A stretch of 64,000 bases of DNA, taken from Bosea sp. F3-2. GTDB taxonomy: Bacteria; Pseudomonadota; Alphaproteobacteria; Rhizobiales; Beijerinckiaceae. Each line of letters starts with the position of its first letter. Within the stretch, counting starts at the first letter, position 1. The stretch is from assembly GCF_008253865.1 (NCBI RefSeq), contig NZ_CP042331.1, forward strand, positions 930,001 to 994,000, read 5' to 3'. Below, in pieces: positions 1 to 7,281 of this stretch. The notes under the pieces were generated by a model. It was not told where the DNA came from. It made no database searches and saw nothing but the letters and a program-made list of their open reading frames with translations. Position numbers and translations under genes: made by a program.

Positions 1-74
1 AAAGGCAGCGGAAAAAGGGCGTCGCGCCCGAAACGGGCATTTCAGCTGCGGCAGCGGCCGCCTTGCCGCCCAGC

Positions 75-101
75 AAAAAGGCCGCCCCGAAAGGAGCGGC
101 C
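75..101 (-). terminator. Probable rho-independent terminator on the minus strand
   Basis: A GC-rich stem (GGCCGCCCC at 80-88 against GGAGCGGCC at 93-101, one mismatch) with a GAAA loop is preceded on the plus strand by five A. Read on the minus strand this is a stem followed by TTTTT. It lies downstream of the minus-strand NDUFA12-like gene and fits as its terminator. Around it, 1-236 holds no gene I can support. An ATG reading leftwards from about position 38 on the minus strand could begin a further gene (in many alphaproteobacteria a DUF2155 gene follows ndufA12), but too little is visible to call it. Confidence 0.5.
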
Positions 102-236
102 CCGATGTCTCAGAACTTGTCCTGCGGCCTAGATCACCGCGCGTCCGATCGGACGCGATACCGGTGATCCATGTAGACTGCTATCGCATCGGATTTTCCG
201 AAAAGCGGACTCCACTTTTCGGTCCGATGCCTTGCC

Positions 237-647
237 TCAGCGGCCCGGCGTCCAGGCCTGGTAGTCGCCGGTCGCGGCCGGGCGCTCGCCTTCGGCCAGG
301 GTCGAGCCCTGCGGGCGATAGGCCAGCGCCGTGCCGGTCCAGTTCTGCTGATGCGGCTCTTGCCACTCGCGCGGCTGGTAGCTTTCCTCGGAAGGGGCGA
401 CGTCGACGGTGTGATGCAGCCAGCCATTCCAGCCGGGCGGCACCTTGGAGGCCTCGGCCTCGCCTTTGTAGATCACCCAGCGGCGCTGAAAGCCGAGCGC
501 CTTGTCCTTCACCCCGCCCTTGGTGCGGTAATAGACATTGCCGAACTCGTCCTCGCCCACCTTCTCGCCGAAGCGCCAGGTGTGGAAGCGCGTGCCGATG
601 GTCTGGCCGTTCCACCAGGTGAAGATCTGCAGCAGCCAGTCCTTCAT
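237..647 (-). CDS. NADH:ubiquinone oxidoreductase NDUFA12-type subunit
   Basis: This 136-residue protein belongs to the NDUFA12 (B17.2) family, an accessory subunit of respiratory complex I kept in alphaproteobacteria and mitochondria. It sits at the matrix/cytoplasmic arm near the Q-module and has no catalytic role. The start MKDWLLQIFTWWNGQTIGTR is typical. The internal pattern DEFGNVYYR, then RRWVIYKGEAEASKVPPGWNGWLHH (quoted in part: WVIYKG and PPGWNGWLHH), is the family signature, and the length is normal. The frame stays open 57 codons upstream, but the ATG at 647 begins the conserved N-terminus, so that start was chosen. The gene is a single unit reading leftwards, away from nrdJ. Nothing is odd about it, and it marks the core-genome flank. 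Confidence 0.9.
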   Translation of the reverse strand: MKDWLLQIFTWWNGQTIGTRFHTWRFGEKVGEDEFGNVYYRTKGGVKDKALGFQRRWVIYKGEAEASKVPPGWNGWLHHTVDVAPSEESYQPREWQEPHQQNWTGTALAYRPQGSTLAEGERPAATGDYQAWTPGR

Positions 648-869
648 TGCCTTCAGTCCATGCGCTTGCAGCGCCGTGCGGAGAGGCCGGCGCGTCTTGG
701 CCCGACTTATGGCGGCAGGACCCTGCTCTGTCCAGTCCGGAACGCTGCGGCGGGTCTTCACGTAGCGCCGGCACCGCTGGATGCCCTCCGGCAATATCCA
801 CAATCGCGATGGCAACAATGGCTAGAGGCTGTTGACAGTTTTCGCTGCAAGCCTGCGCGGAGCTGCGGC

Positions 870-1016
870 GTCATTCCGGGGCAGCCCGGAGGGCTGAGCC
901 CGGAACCCATGACCACGAGGATCGGGGCATGGGCGCTGCGGCAACCGCGGCGAACCTTCGGCAGAGCCGTGGTCATGGGTTCCGGGCTCGGCGCTGACGC
1001 GCCGCCCCGGAATGAC
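870..1016. repeat. Long palindromic intergenic repeat
   Basis: The outer arms read GTCATTCCGGGGC (from 870) and the complementary CCCCGGAATGAC (ending at 1016). Inner arms of 21 bases at 896-916 and 969-989 (GAGCCCGGAAC... and its reverse complement) are perfect. Together they can fold into a very long hairpin with a ~50-base central loop. The form, with termini of GTCATTCCGGGGC type, matches short interspersed palindromic repeats scattered between genes in Hyphomicrobiales genomes. It carries no coding potential and may act as a transcription or mRNA-stability barrier, or simply be a non-autonomous repeat. Confidence 0.75.
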
Positions 1017-1451
1017 GGTGAGGTGCCCCAACGCGCAGCGCCAACTGTCAACACGGCCTAGCCGGTCGCCATGTTGCCCACATGGCTCCCGGTTTGATTC
1101 CTTCCGTGGTCAACCGCTGATTCTCGCCCGCGCCGCCGCCAGAATTTCGCCGCGATTCGGCTTGCCTGCCGCCATGATTCAGCGCCGAAGCGCACCGACT
1201 TCAAGCACTTGGCGCGGTCCCCGCAACCGTCGTCTGCAAGCCCGCGGCCGTCATCCAAGATTCACATTTCATTTACCGTGAATAATGGGGATTTTAAGAA
1301 CTGCGCTTCGGGCGGCGCTGTGGCAATCTTGCCGCGAGGCGGCGATTCTCCCCGCCATTTCCAAGGCTTAGCCGGGGCCTTGAAACTTATCCCCACAACC
1401 CACACATCCCTACCAGATGTCGTGTCCACAAGGATGGCGCTCCACTATTCC

Positions 1452-1480
1452 TTGACGCGCGGAGGCGATCGGCGCTAGAT
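1452..1480 (+). promoter_or_regulatory. Probable housekeeping promoter of nrdJ
   Basis: TTGACG at 1452-1457 and CTAGAT at 1475-1480 are separated by exactly 17 bases, the alphaproteobacterial sigma-70 arrangement. It points towards nrdJ and would give a leader of roughly 260 bases before the ATG at 1751. No other equally good promoter was seen between it and the gene. Confidence 0.5.
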
Positions 1481-1750
1481 TTTGACTATCGCATGACGGC
1501 CGGCGGCGACGCCTCTGGATGACTGCGAACCCTAGTTTTCCAGAGTGCTTTCGGGCCTGCCGCCGCATCCGTTGACATCAGCGGAAGCGAACGGATTTGC
1601 GCGGGCATTTTGGGCGCGTCCGGGACCATCGGCGGGGCGACACCGCGGAGATCCCACAGGGCATCGAACCGAGTTTGGGCTGACATCTGGAGCCGGGGAT
1701 CAACCGGCCGCGCGAGGCTTTCCGCCCGCGGCATTCAAGGGACGAAGATC

Positions 1751-4700
1751 ATGCGCATCGAGCGCCGCTACACCACCGCCGGACAGTCGCCCTACGCCGC
1801 GATCCCGTTCCGATCGGCCGTCAGCGAGATCAAGAACCCGGACGGCTCGATCGTCTTCCGGCTGGAAGGCATCGAGGTTCCCGAGGCCTGGTCGCAGGTT
1901 GCGAGCGACGTGCTCGCGCAGAAGTATTTCCGCAAGGCCGGCGTGCCCGCGCGCCTGAAGAAGGTCGAGGAGAACGACGTTCCCTCCTTCCTCTGGCGCT
2001 CAGCTCCCGATGAGGCCGCGCTGGCCGAGCTGCCGGAAGGCGAGCGCTACGGCTCCGAAATCTCGTCGAAGCAGGTCTTCGATCGCCTCGCCGGCTGCTG
2101 GACCTATTGGGGCTGGAAGGGCGGCTACTTCTCCTCGGAGGAGGATGCGCAGGCCTTCCATGACGAATTGCGCTTCATGCTCGCCACTCAGCGCGTCGCG
2201 CCCAACTCGCCGCAATGGTTCAACACCGGCCTGCACTGGGCCTATGGCATCGACGGGCCGAGCCAGGGCCATTTCTACGTCGACTTCAAGACCGGCAAGC
2301 TGGTCAAGTCGAAGTCGAGCTATGAGCACCCGCAGCCGCATGCCTGCTTCATCCAGGGCGTGCAGGACGACCTCGTCAATGAGGGCGGCATCATGGACCT
2401 CTGGGTCCGTGAAGCCCGCCTGTTCAAATACGGCTCCGGCACCGGCTCGAACTTCTCGCTGCTGCGCGGCGAAGGCGAAAAGCTTGCCGGCGGCGGCAAG
2501 TCCTCCGGCCTGATGTCCTTCCTCAAGATCGGCGATCGCGCCGCCGGCGCGATCAAGTCGGGCGGCACGACGCGCCGCGCTGCCAAGATGGTGGTGGTCG
2601 ATGCCGACCACCCGGATATCGAGGCCTATATCGACTGGAAGGTGAAGGAGGAACAGAAGGTCGCCGCCCTCGTCACCGGCTCCAAGACCGTCAAGAAGCA
2701 CATGAAGGCCGTGCTCAAGGCCTGCGTGAACTGCGAGGGTGACGGCGACAGCTGCTTCGACCCCGAGCAGAACCCGGCCCTGAAGCGCGAGATCAAGCTC
2801 GCCCGCAAGGCGATGGTGCCGGACAACTACATCAAGCGCGTCATCCAGTTCGCCAAGCAGGGCTACAAGGACATCTCTTTCGACACCTACGACACCGACT
2901 GGGATTCCGACGCCTATCTCACCGTCTCCGGCCAGAACTCGAACAACTCGGTCTCGCTGACCGACGATTTTCTGCGCGCCGTCGAGACTGATGCCGACTG
3001 GAACCTGACCGCCCGCACCTCCGGCAAGACGCTCAAGACGCTGAAGGCCCGCGACCTCTGGGAGAAGATCGGCTACGCCGCCTGGGCCTCGGCCGATCCC
3101 GGCCTGCACTTCAACTCGACGATGAACGACTGGCACACCTGCCCGGCCTCGGGCCGGATCCGGGCGTCCAACCCGTGCTCGGAATACATGTTCCTCGACG
3201 ACACGGCCTGCAATCTGGCTTCCGCCAACCTGCTGCAGTTCTACGATCGCGAGACCAAGTCCTTCGACGTTGCGGCCTATGAGCATCTCTGCCGGCTCTG
3301 GACGGTCGTGCTCGAGATTTCGGTGACGATGGCGCAGTTCCCGAGCCGCGAGATCGCCGAGCTCTCCTACGAGTACCGCACGCTCGGCCTCGGCTACGCC
3401 AATATCGGCGGCCTGCTGATGACCATGGGCCTCGGCTATGATTCCGACGAGGGCCGTGCGCTCGCCGGCGCGCTGACCGCGATCATGACCGGCGTCGCCT
3501 ATGCGACCTCGGCTGAGATGGCGGGCGAGCTCGGCCCCTTCCCCGGCTACAAGAAGAACGCCAGCCACATGCTGCGCGTCATCCGCAACCACCGCACCGC
3601 CGCCCACGGTCTCGCCGATGGCTATGAGGGCCTGAGCGTCACTCCCGTGCCGCTCGATCACGCCACGCTCGCCCGCCTGGGCGGCTCGGCCGTCACCATG
3701 GCGGAGCGCTCGCGCATCGTCTGGGACGAGGCGCTGGAGCAGGGCAAGCGCTACGGCTACCGCAATGCCCAGGCGACGGTGATCGCGCCGACCGGCACGA
3801 TCGGCCTCGTCATGGATTGCGACACCACCGGCATCGAGCCCGACTTCGCCCTGGTGAAGTTCAAGAAGCTCGCCGGCGGCGGCTACTTCAAGATCATTAA
3901 CCGCGCCGTTCCGGACGCGCTGCGTGCGCTGGGCTACCGCGAGGCGGATATCGCCGAGATTGAGGCTTATGCGGTGGGTCACGGCTCGCTGAAGCAGGCG
4001 CCGGGCATCAACCCGGGCTCGCTCAAGGCCAAGGGCTTCACCGAGGAGAAGATCGAGGCGGTCGAGAAGGGGCTGAAGAGCGCCTTCGACATCAAGTTCG
4101 TCTTCAACAAGTGGACGCTGGGCGAGGATTTCCTCACCGGCACGCTCAAGGTTCCGGCCGAGAAGCTCAACGACATGTCGTTCGAGCTCCTGCCCTTCCT
4201 CGGCTTCACCAAGGCCGAGATCGAGGCGGCCAACGTCCATGTCTGCGGCGCGATGACGCTGGAAGGCGCCCCGCACCTGAAGACCGAGCACTACAACGTC
4301 TTCGACTGCGCCAACCCTTGCGGCCGCATCGGCAAGCGCTACCTCTCGGTTGAAAGCCACATCCGCATGATGGCGGCGGCGCAGCCCTTCATCTCGGGAG
4401 CGATCTCCAAGACCATCAACATGCCGAACGAGGCGACGGTCGAGGACTGCAAGAGCGCCTATATGCTGTCCTGGAAGCTGGCGCTGAAGGCGAACGCCCT
4501 CTACCGCGATGGTTCCAAGCTCTCGCAGCCGCTGAACGCGGCGCTGATCTCGGACGATGACGACGAGGCGGACGATGCCATCGAGGCGCTGGTCGCCGCG
4601 CCGATGGCGGCGCGCGCTGCCCAGATCTCGGAGAAGATCGTCGAGCGCATCGTCGAGCGCGTCGAGCGCAAGCGCGAGCGCGAGAAGATGCCGGACCGCC

Positions 4701-5473
4701 GCACCGGCTACATCCAGAAGGCGACGGTCGGCGGCCACAAGGTCTATGTCCACACCGGCGAATATTCGGACGGCCGCCTCGGCGAGATCTTCATCGACAT
4801 GCACAAGGAAGGCGCGGCTTTCCGGGCGATGATGAACAACTTCGCCATCGCGGTCTCGCTCGGCCTGCAATACGGCGTGCCGCTGGAGGAGTATGTCGAG
4901 GCCTTCACCTTCACCCGGTTCGAGCCCTCGGGCTTCGTCGCCGGCAACCAGTCGATCAAGAACGCGACCTCGATCCTCGACTATGTCTTCCGCGAGCTCG
5001 CGATCTCCTATCTCGGCCGCAACGACCTCGCCCATGTCGACCCTAGCGAGATCGGCCATGACGTGATGGGTAGCGGTGTCGGCCAGGATAAGGCGCCGGA
5101 TGCGGCTCCGATCGTGACGACCCCCCTCGCCTCGACCGGCTTCCGACGCGGCAAGCCGATCAACCTGCTCGCCATCCAGGGCGGCGGCGCGGCAAACGAT
5201 GCGGTCGCCCGCTCGGCCTCGCCTGTGACGGCGCTGGCCACCGCCGGCGCGACCGCACTGAAGGAGGAGCCGGAGGCCTATGGCGAGGCGGAGATGGCCA
5301 AGCTCGGCTTCTCGGCCCCGGCCGCCCAGCCGACGCAGTCCGAGCGCCGCGCCGAGGCGATCATGAAGGGCTATGTCGGCGACTCCTGCGGCGAATGCGG
5401 CAACTTCACGCTGGTGCGGAACGGCACCTGCCTGAAGTGCAACACCTGCGGGTCCACAACCGGGTGCAGTTGA
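1751..5473 (+). CDS. nrdJ: Vitamin B12-dependent ribonucleoside-diphosphate reductase (class II)
   Basis: This 1240-residue adenosylcobalamin-dependent ribonucleotide reductase makes deoxyribonucleotides for DNA synthesis in the cytoplasm without needing oxygen. Visible family motifs in order are NSPQWFNTGL (about residue 155), the glycine-rich YGSGTGSNFSLLRGEGE (about 225), NPCSEY with the following DDTACNLAS (about 475), and GTIGLVMDCDTTGIEPDF (about 680). The C-terminal tail has a redox/zinc cysteine cluster (SCGECG, then CLKCNTCG, ending GCS), which in this family re-reduces the active site. The length is usual for alphaproteobacterial NrdJ. The start ATG at 1751 gives the conserved MRIERRYTT beginning; an upstream extension to 1610 is not family-like. 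The C-terminus is intact, so whatever inserted to the right did not truncate it. Confidence 0.95.
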   Translation: MRIERRYTTAGQSPYAAIPFRSAVSEIKNPDGSIVFRLEGIEVPEAWSQVASDVLAQKYFRKAGVPARLKKVEENDVPSFLWRSAPDEAALAELPEGERYGSEISSKQVFDRLAGCWTYWGWKGGYFSSEEDAQAFHDELRFMLATQRVAPNSPQWFNTGLHWAYGIDGPSQGHFYVDFKTGKLVKSKSSYEHPQPHACFIQGVQDDLVNEGGIMDLWVREARLFKYGSGTGSNFSLLRGEGEKLAGGGKSSGLMSFLKIGDRAAGAIKSGGTTRRAAKMVVVDADHPDIEAYIDWKVKEEQKVAALVTGSKTVKKHMKAVLKACVNCEGDGDSCFDPEQNPALKREIKLARKAMVPDNYIKRVIQFAKQGYKDISFDTYDTDWDSDAYLTVSGQNSNNSVSLTDDFLRAVETDADWNLTARTSGKTLKTLKARDLWEKIGYAAWASADPGLHFNSTMNDWHTCPASGRIRASNPCSEYMFLDDTACNLASANLLQFYDRETKSFDVAAYEHLCRLWTVVLEISVTMAQFPSREIAELSYEYRTLGLGYANIGGLLMTMGLGYDSDEGRALAGALTAIMTGVAYATSAEMAGELGPFPGYKKNASHMLRVIRNHRTAAHGLADGYEGLSVTPVPLDHATLARLGGSAVTMAERSRIVWDEALEQGKRYGYRNAQATVIAPTGTIGLVMDCDTTGIEPDFALVKFKKLAGGGYFKIINRAVPDALRALGYREADIAEIEAYAVGHGSLKQAPGINPGSLKAKGFTEEKIEAVEKGLKSAFDIKFVFNKWTLGEDFLTGTLKVPAEKLNDMSFELLPFLGFTKAEIEAANVHVCGAMTLEGAPHLKTEHYNVFDCANPCGRIGKRYLSVESHIRMMAAAQPFISGAISKTINMPNEATVEDCKSAYMLSWKLALKANALYRDGSKLSQPLNAALISDDDDEADDAIEALVAAPMAARAAQISEKIVERIVERVERKREREKMPDRRTGYIQKATVGGHKVYVHTGEYSDGRLGEIFIDMHKEGAAFRAMMNNFAIAVSLGLQYGVPLEEYVEAFTFTRFEPSGFVAGNQSIKNATSILDYVFRELAISYLGRNDLAHVDPSEIGHDVMGSGVGQDKAPDAAPIVTTPLASTGFRRGKPINLLAIQGGGAANDAVARSASPVTALATAGATALKEEPEAYGEAEMAKLGFSAPAAQPTQSERRAEAIMKGYVGDSCGECGNFTLVRNGTCLKCNTCGSTTGCS

Positions 5474-5486
5474 TTATTCCGACTGC

Positions 5487-5562
5487 CAGGGCGCCTGCGC
5501 AGCTCGGAGAGCTTATAATTATAAGTACCACCTACAGATTATTCTGAGTTGCAGGCGCCTTG
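5487..5562. repeat. Inverted repeat around an AT palindrome, possible attachment site
   Basis: The left arm (about 5487-5505, CAGGGCGCCTGCGCAGCTC) and right arm (5546-5562, GAGTTGCAGGCGCCTTG) are imperfect reverse complements. Between them is a perfect 14-base palindrome CTTATAATTATAAG at 5512-5525. There is no T-run as in a terminator. Its position between the nrdJ stop and the recombinase operon suggests a recombinase binding or attachment site; this is inference. Confidence 0.4.
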
Positions 5563-5577
5563 TTTAGGAGAGTTGCT

Positions 5578-5610
5578 ATTCACCACTCAGCCTCGCGCCG
5601 AGTGGTGAAT
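5578..5610. repeat. Perfect 11-bp hairpin next to the island end
   Basis: ATTCACCACTC (5578-5588) and GAGTGGTGAAT (5600-5610) are exact reverse complements separated by 11 bases. No T tract follows on either strand, so it is unlikely to be a classic terminator. It may be a recombinase site or an operator for the recombinase operon. Confidence 0.45.
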
Positions 5611-5988
5611 TGATTCTGACAAGAAGAAGGCATCAGCGAGTTCGCGAGGTAGCGCCTAACCGAACGTCGACGACCGGTCACGGCTTCCAACAGCATATGT
5701 TGGAGCGCCCGCTCCGCCGCCCACATTTGCCTGAGGCTGGCGAGCGCTTCCGATCGAGTTTGTCGCAGCGAAAAGGATAGCGGATTTGGTCGCGCCGCTG
5801 TCAGACCGTCTGAGTGCCGACGAAGCTAGGGCCGACGGCGCGAAGACCCCAACATCGCAGCGACGGCGGCCCTGGCGTTCCAGAGGCGTGATCTGGCGCT
5901 TCAAAAGCTCGTTCTAACTAACTACATAAACTCAAAAAAAACACTTTGTAGCCTAGTGCGCCCCCCTCTGTGTGCGTTGGTGTGGACG

Positions 5989-7281
5989 ATGGCTACCGTG
6001 TTCCTTCCTGATAGCAGCCGGCTGACCGAGCTAGGCTATGGACGCGTTGCGCACGTTCCCGTGCTGTTTGATGCGGAGGGGCGCTACTGTCGCGAGATCA
6101 ACCGGTACCTGCGCGCTCGAGCGACGCTGGACTGGCATCCGATGATGGACGCCTCAGAAGTCGGCAGAGACTTTCCGCGACAAGCGTCGCTGATAAGCAT
6201 GGCTTACGAGCTGAAGAATTTTAATGATTGGTGCAGGGACCGAAAGCTCGATTGGCGCGGGCTTTCGTATGAGGACATTCGGGCGTATCAGGCAGACCTT
6301 CTAGGAGGCCGGTGGTCAGCTCGCCCCCGACACAAGCTGAAGGCTGAGACGGCGAACGCCCGAGCTGATCAAGCGACTCATTTCCTTCGTTGGGCTGCAG
6401 ATCAGGGGCTGCGGTCTCCATTCACAATCCCGATGATCGAGAAAGTCCGAGCAATTCGTTCCCGAGGCTCCTCCATTGCCACGCGGGCAATAGTTCGCGT
6501 CAGAGCTGGTCGGGCGAAGCGATCAAACACCACCGAAATCGCAAAAGTCGTCATGTTGCCAACTGTGGAGGAGATCAGAGAATGGCTGACCTCGCTTCAA
6601 AAAGCTCGCGGGTATGCAAAGGCGCTTGCCTGCCGGATGATCATCGAGGTCGGACTTCGCCGGATGGAAGTATGCGGCCTCACGGTCGACATGATCCCAT
6701 CAGGTGAGGCGCTGGAAGCGCTTCACCGAAAAGGAATTCCCTCCGCCCCGGTTAGTATTACGCTTACCAAGGGCGGACGACCTCGAACCGTGCAGGTCCC
6801 ACTCCCTCTGGCAGGCGAACTGCGGACCTGGATCGACACCCGGAGGATGACGCTGGCCCTTCGCTTCAGGCGCCGTACCGGCTCGATGCCTTCAAATGCA
6901 CTGTTCCTGTCGGATGCCTCGGGATTCGAGGGAATCCCATTGGCGGGACACACGATCTACAAGGCGTTCAAAGCCGAACCGCGCCCGGCTGCTTGGCATC
7001 CTCATTTCGGCCGACACGTCTTTGCATGCTTCTATGTGCTTCATGCGCTCAATCTCGACGCTGCGGCAGCTGGCGGAACGATAGCGGATCAGGGCGCGGA
7101 CTGGCTTCAACTTCGAGGGCGCTTTTGGCTGGATATGCTGCGCCGGCAGCTTGGCCATGTCAGCGATGAAACTACCGACCTCTATTTGCGGTGGCTGGCT
7201 ACGGCCACAAGTGTGGCCTCCATGGCCAATGGTTGGCACGATTTTCTTAATCTGCCTCACGCGTCCGAGGAAATCGTTTGA
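5989..7281 (+). CDS. Tyrosine recombinase/integrase, first of the recombinase operon
   Basis: This protein of about 430 residues has the fold order of phage-type integrases: an N-terminal SAM-like DNA-binding part (about residues 60-150) and a C-terminal catalytic domain. The catalytic residues are all visible: arginine in EVGLRRME (about 224), the H-x-x-R box in HPHFGRH (about 337-342), the histidine of QLGH, and the nucleophile tyrosine in DLYLRW (about 399). The ATG at 5989 was chosen; a GTG at 5956 is a possible earlier start. Its stop overlaps the next ATG (TGATG), so it heads a four-gene translationally coupled operon. The arrangement recalls Tn554 TnpA and the tyrosine recombinase of gamma-mobile-trio elements; I cannot say which family is closer. 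Confidence 0.85.
   Translation: MATVFLPDSSRLTELGYGRVAHVPVLFDAEGRYCREINRYLRARATLDWHPMMDASEVGRDFPRQASLISMAYELKNFNDWCRDRKLDWRGLSYEDIRAYQADLLGGRWSARPRHKLKAETANARADQATHFLRWAADQGLRSPFTIPMIEKVRAIRSRGSSIATRAIVRVRAGRAKRSNTTEIAKVVMLPTVEEIREWLTSLQKARGYAKALACRMIIEVGLRRMEVCGLTVDMIPSGEALEALHRKGIPSAPVSITLTKGGRPRTVQVPLPLAGELRTWIDTRRMTLALRFRRRTGSMPSNALFLSDASGFEGIPLAGHTIYKAFKAEPRPAAWHPHFGRHVFACFYVLHALNLDAAAAGGTIADQGADWLQLRGRFWLDMLRRQLGHVSDETTDLYLRWLATATSVASMANGWHDFLNLPHASEEIV

Larger units (their letters stand above)
648..1750. other. Long intergenic region between NDUFA12-like gene and nrdJ
   Basis: About 1.1 kb separates two divergent core genes. It contains the palindromic repeat at 870-1016 and a good promoter at 1452-1480. 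Open frames across it have no recognisable protein character. Around 1387-1435 lie two sequences resembling imperfect DnaA boxes (TTATCCCCACA and TGTCCACAAGG), which I note but do not claim. About 270 bases between the promoter and the nrdJ ATG would form a long untranslated leader. I did not recognise a B12 box or riboswitch fold in it. Confidence 0.6.
5474..5988. other. Junction between core genome and island
   Basis: There is no supportable gene in these 515 bases. They contain an arm-palindrome-arm structure (5487-5562), a perfect 11-base-pair hairpin (5578-5610) and an A-rich run before the first recombinase gene. Base composition falls and stays lower to the right. This is the likely left boundary of the mobile island, placed just after the intact 3' end of nrdJ. 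The exact end cannot be fixed without the right end or an empty site. Confidence 0.5.

Noticed and set aside
80..800. Longer start (818) for the NDUFA12-like gene
   Set aside because: The family N-terminus MKDWLLQIFTWWNG begins at 647. The extension is arginine-rich and unlike any NDUFA12 protein.
1190..1260. Possible cobalamin riboswitch upstream of nrdJ
   Set aside because: The B12 box and the usual stem order were not found, and the stretch lies upstream of the best promoter.
2000..5059. 1019-codon open frame on the strand opposite nrdJ
   Set aside because: It lies wholly within the clearly coding nrdJ gene, and is a by-product of high GC at third codon positions. Its translation is low-complexity, rich in Asp, Arg, Leu and Val.
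5656..5904. 82-codon minus-strand frame in the junction region
   Set aside because: No ribosome binding site, no protein-like pattern, and it lies in the repeat-rich boundary.
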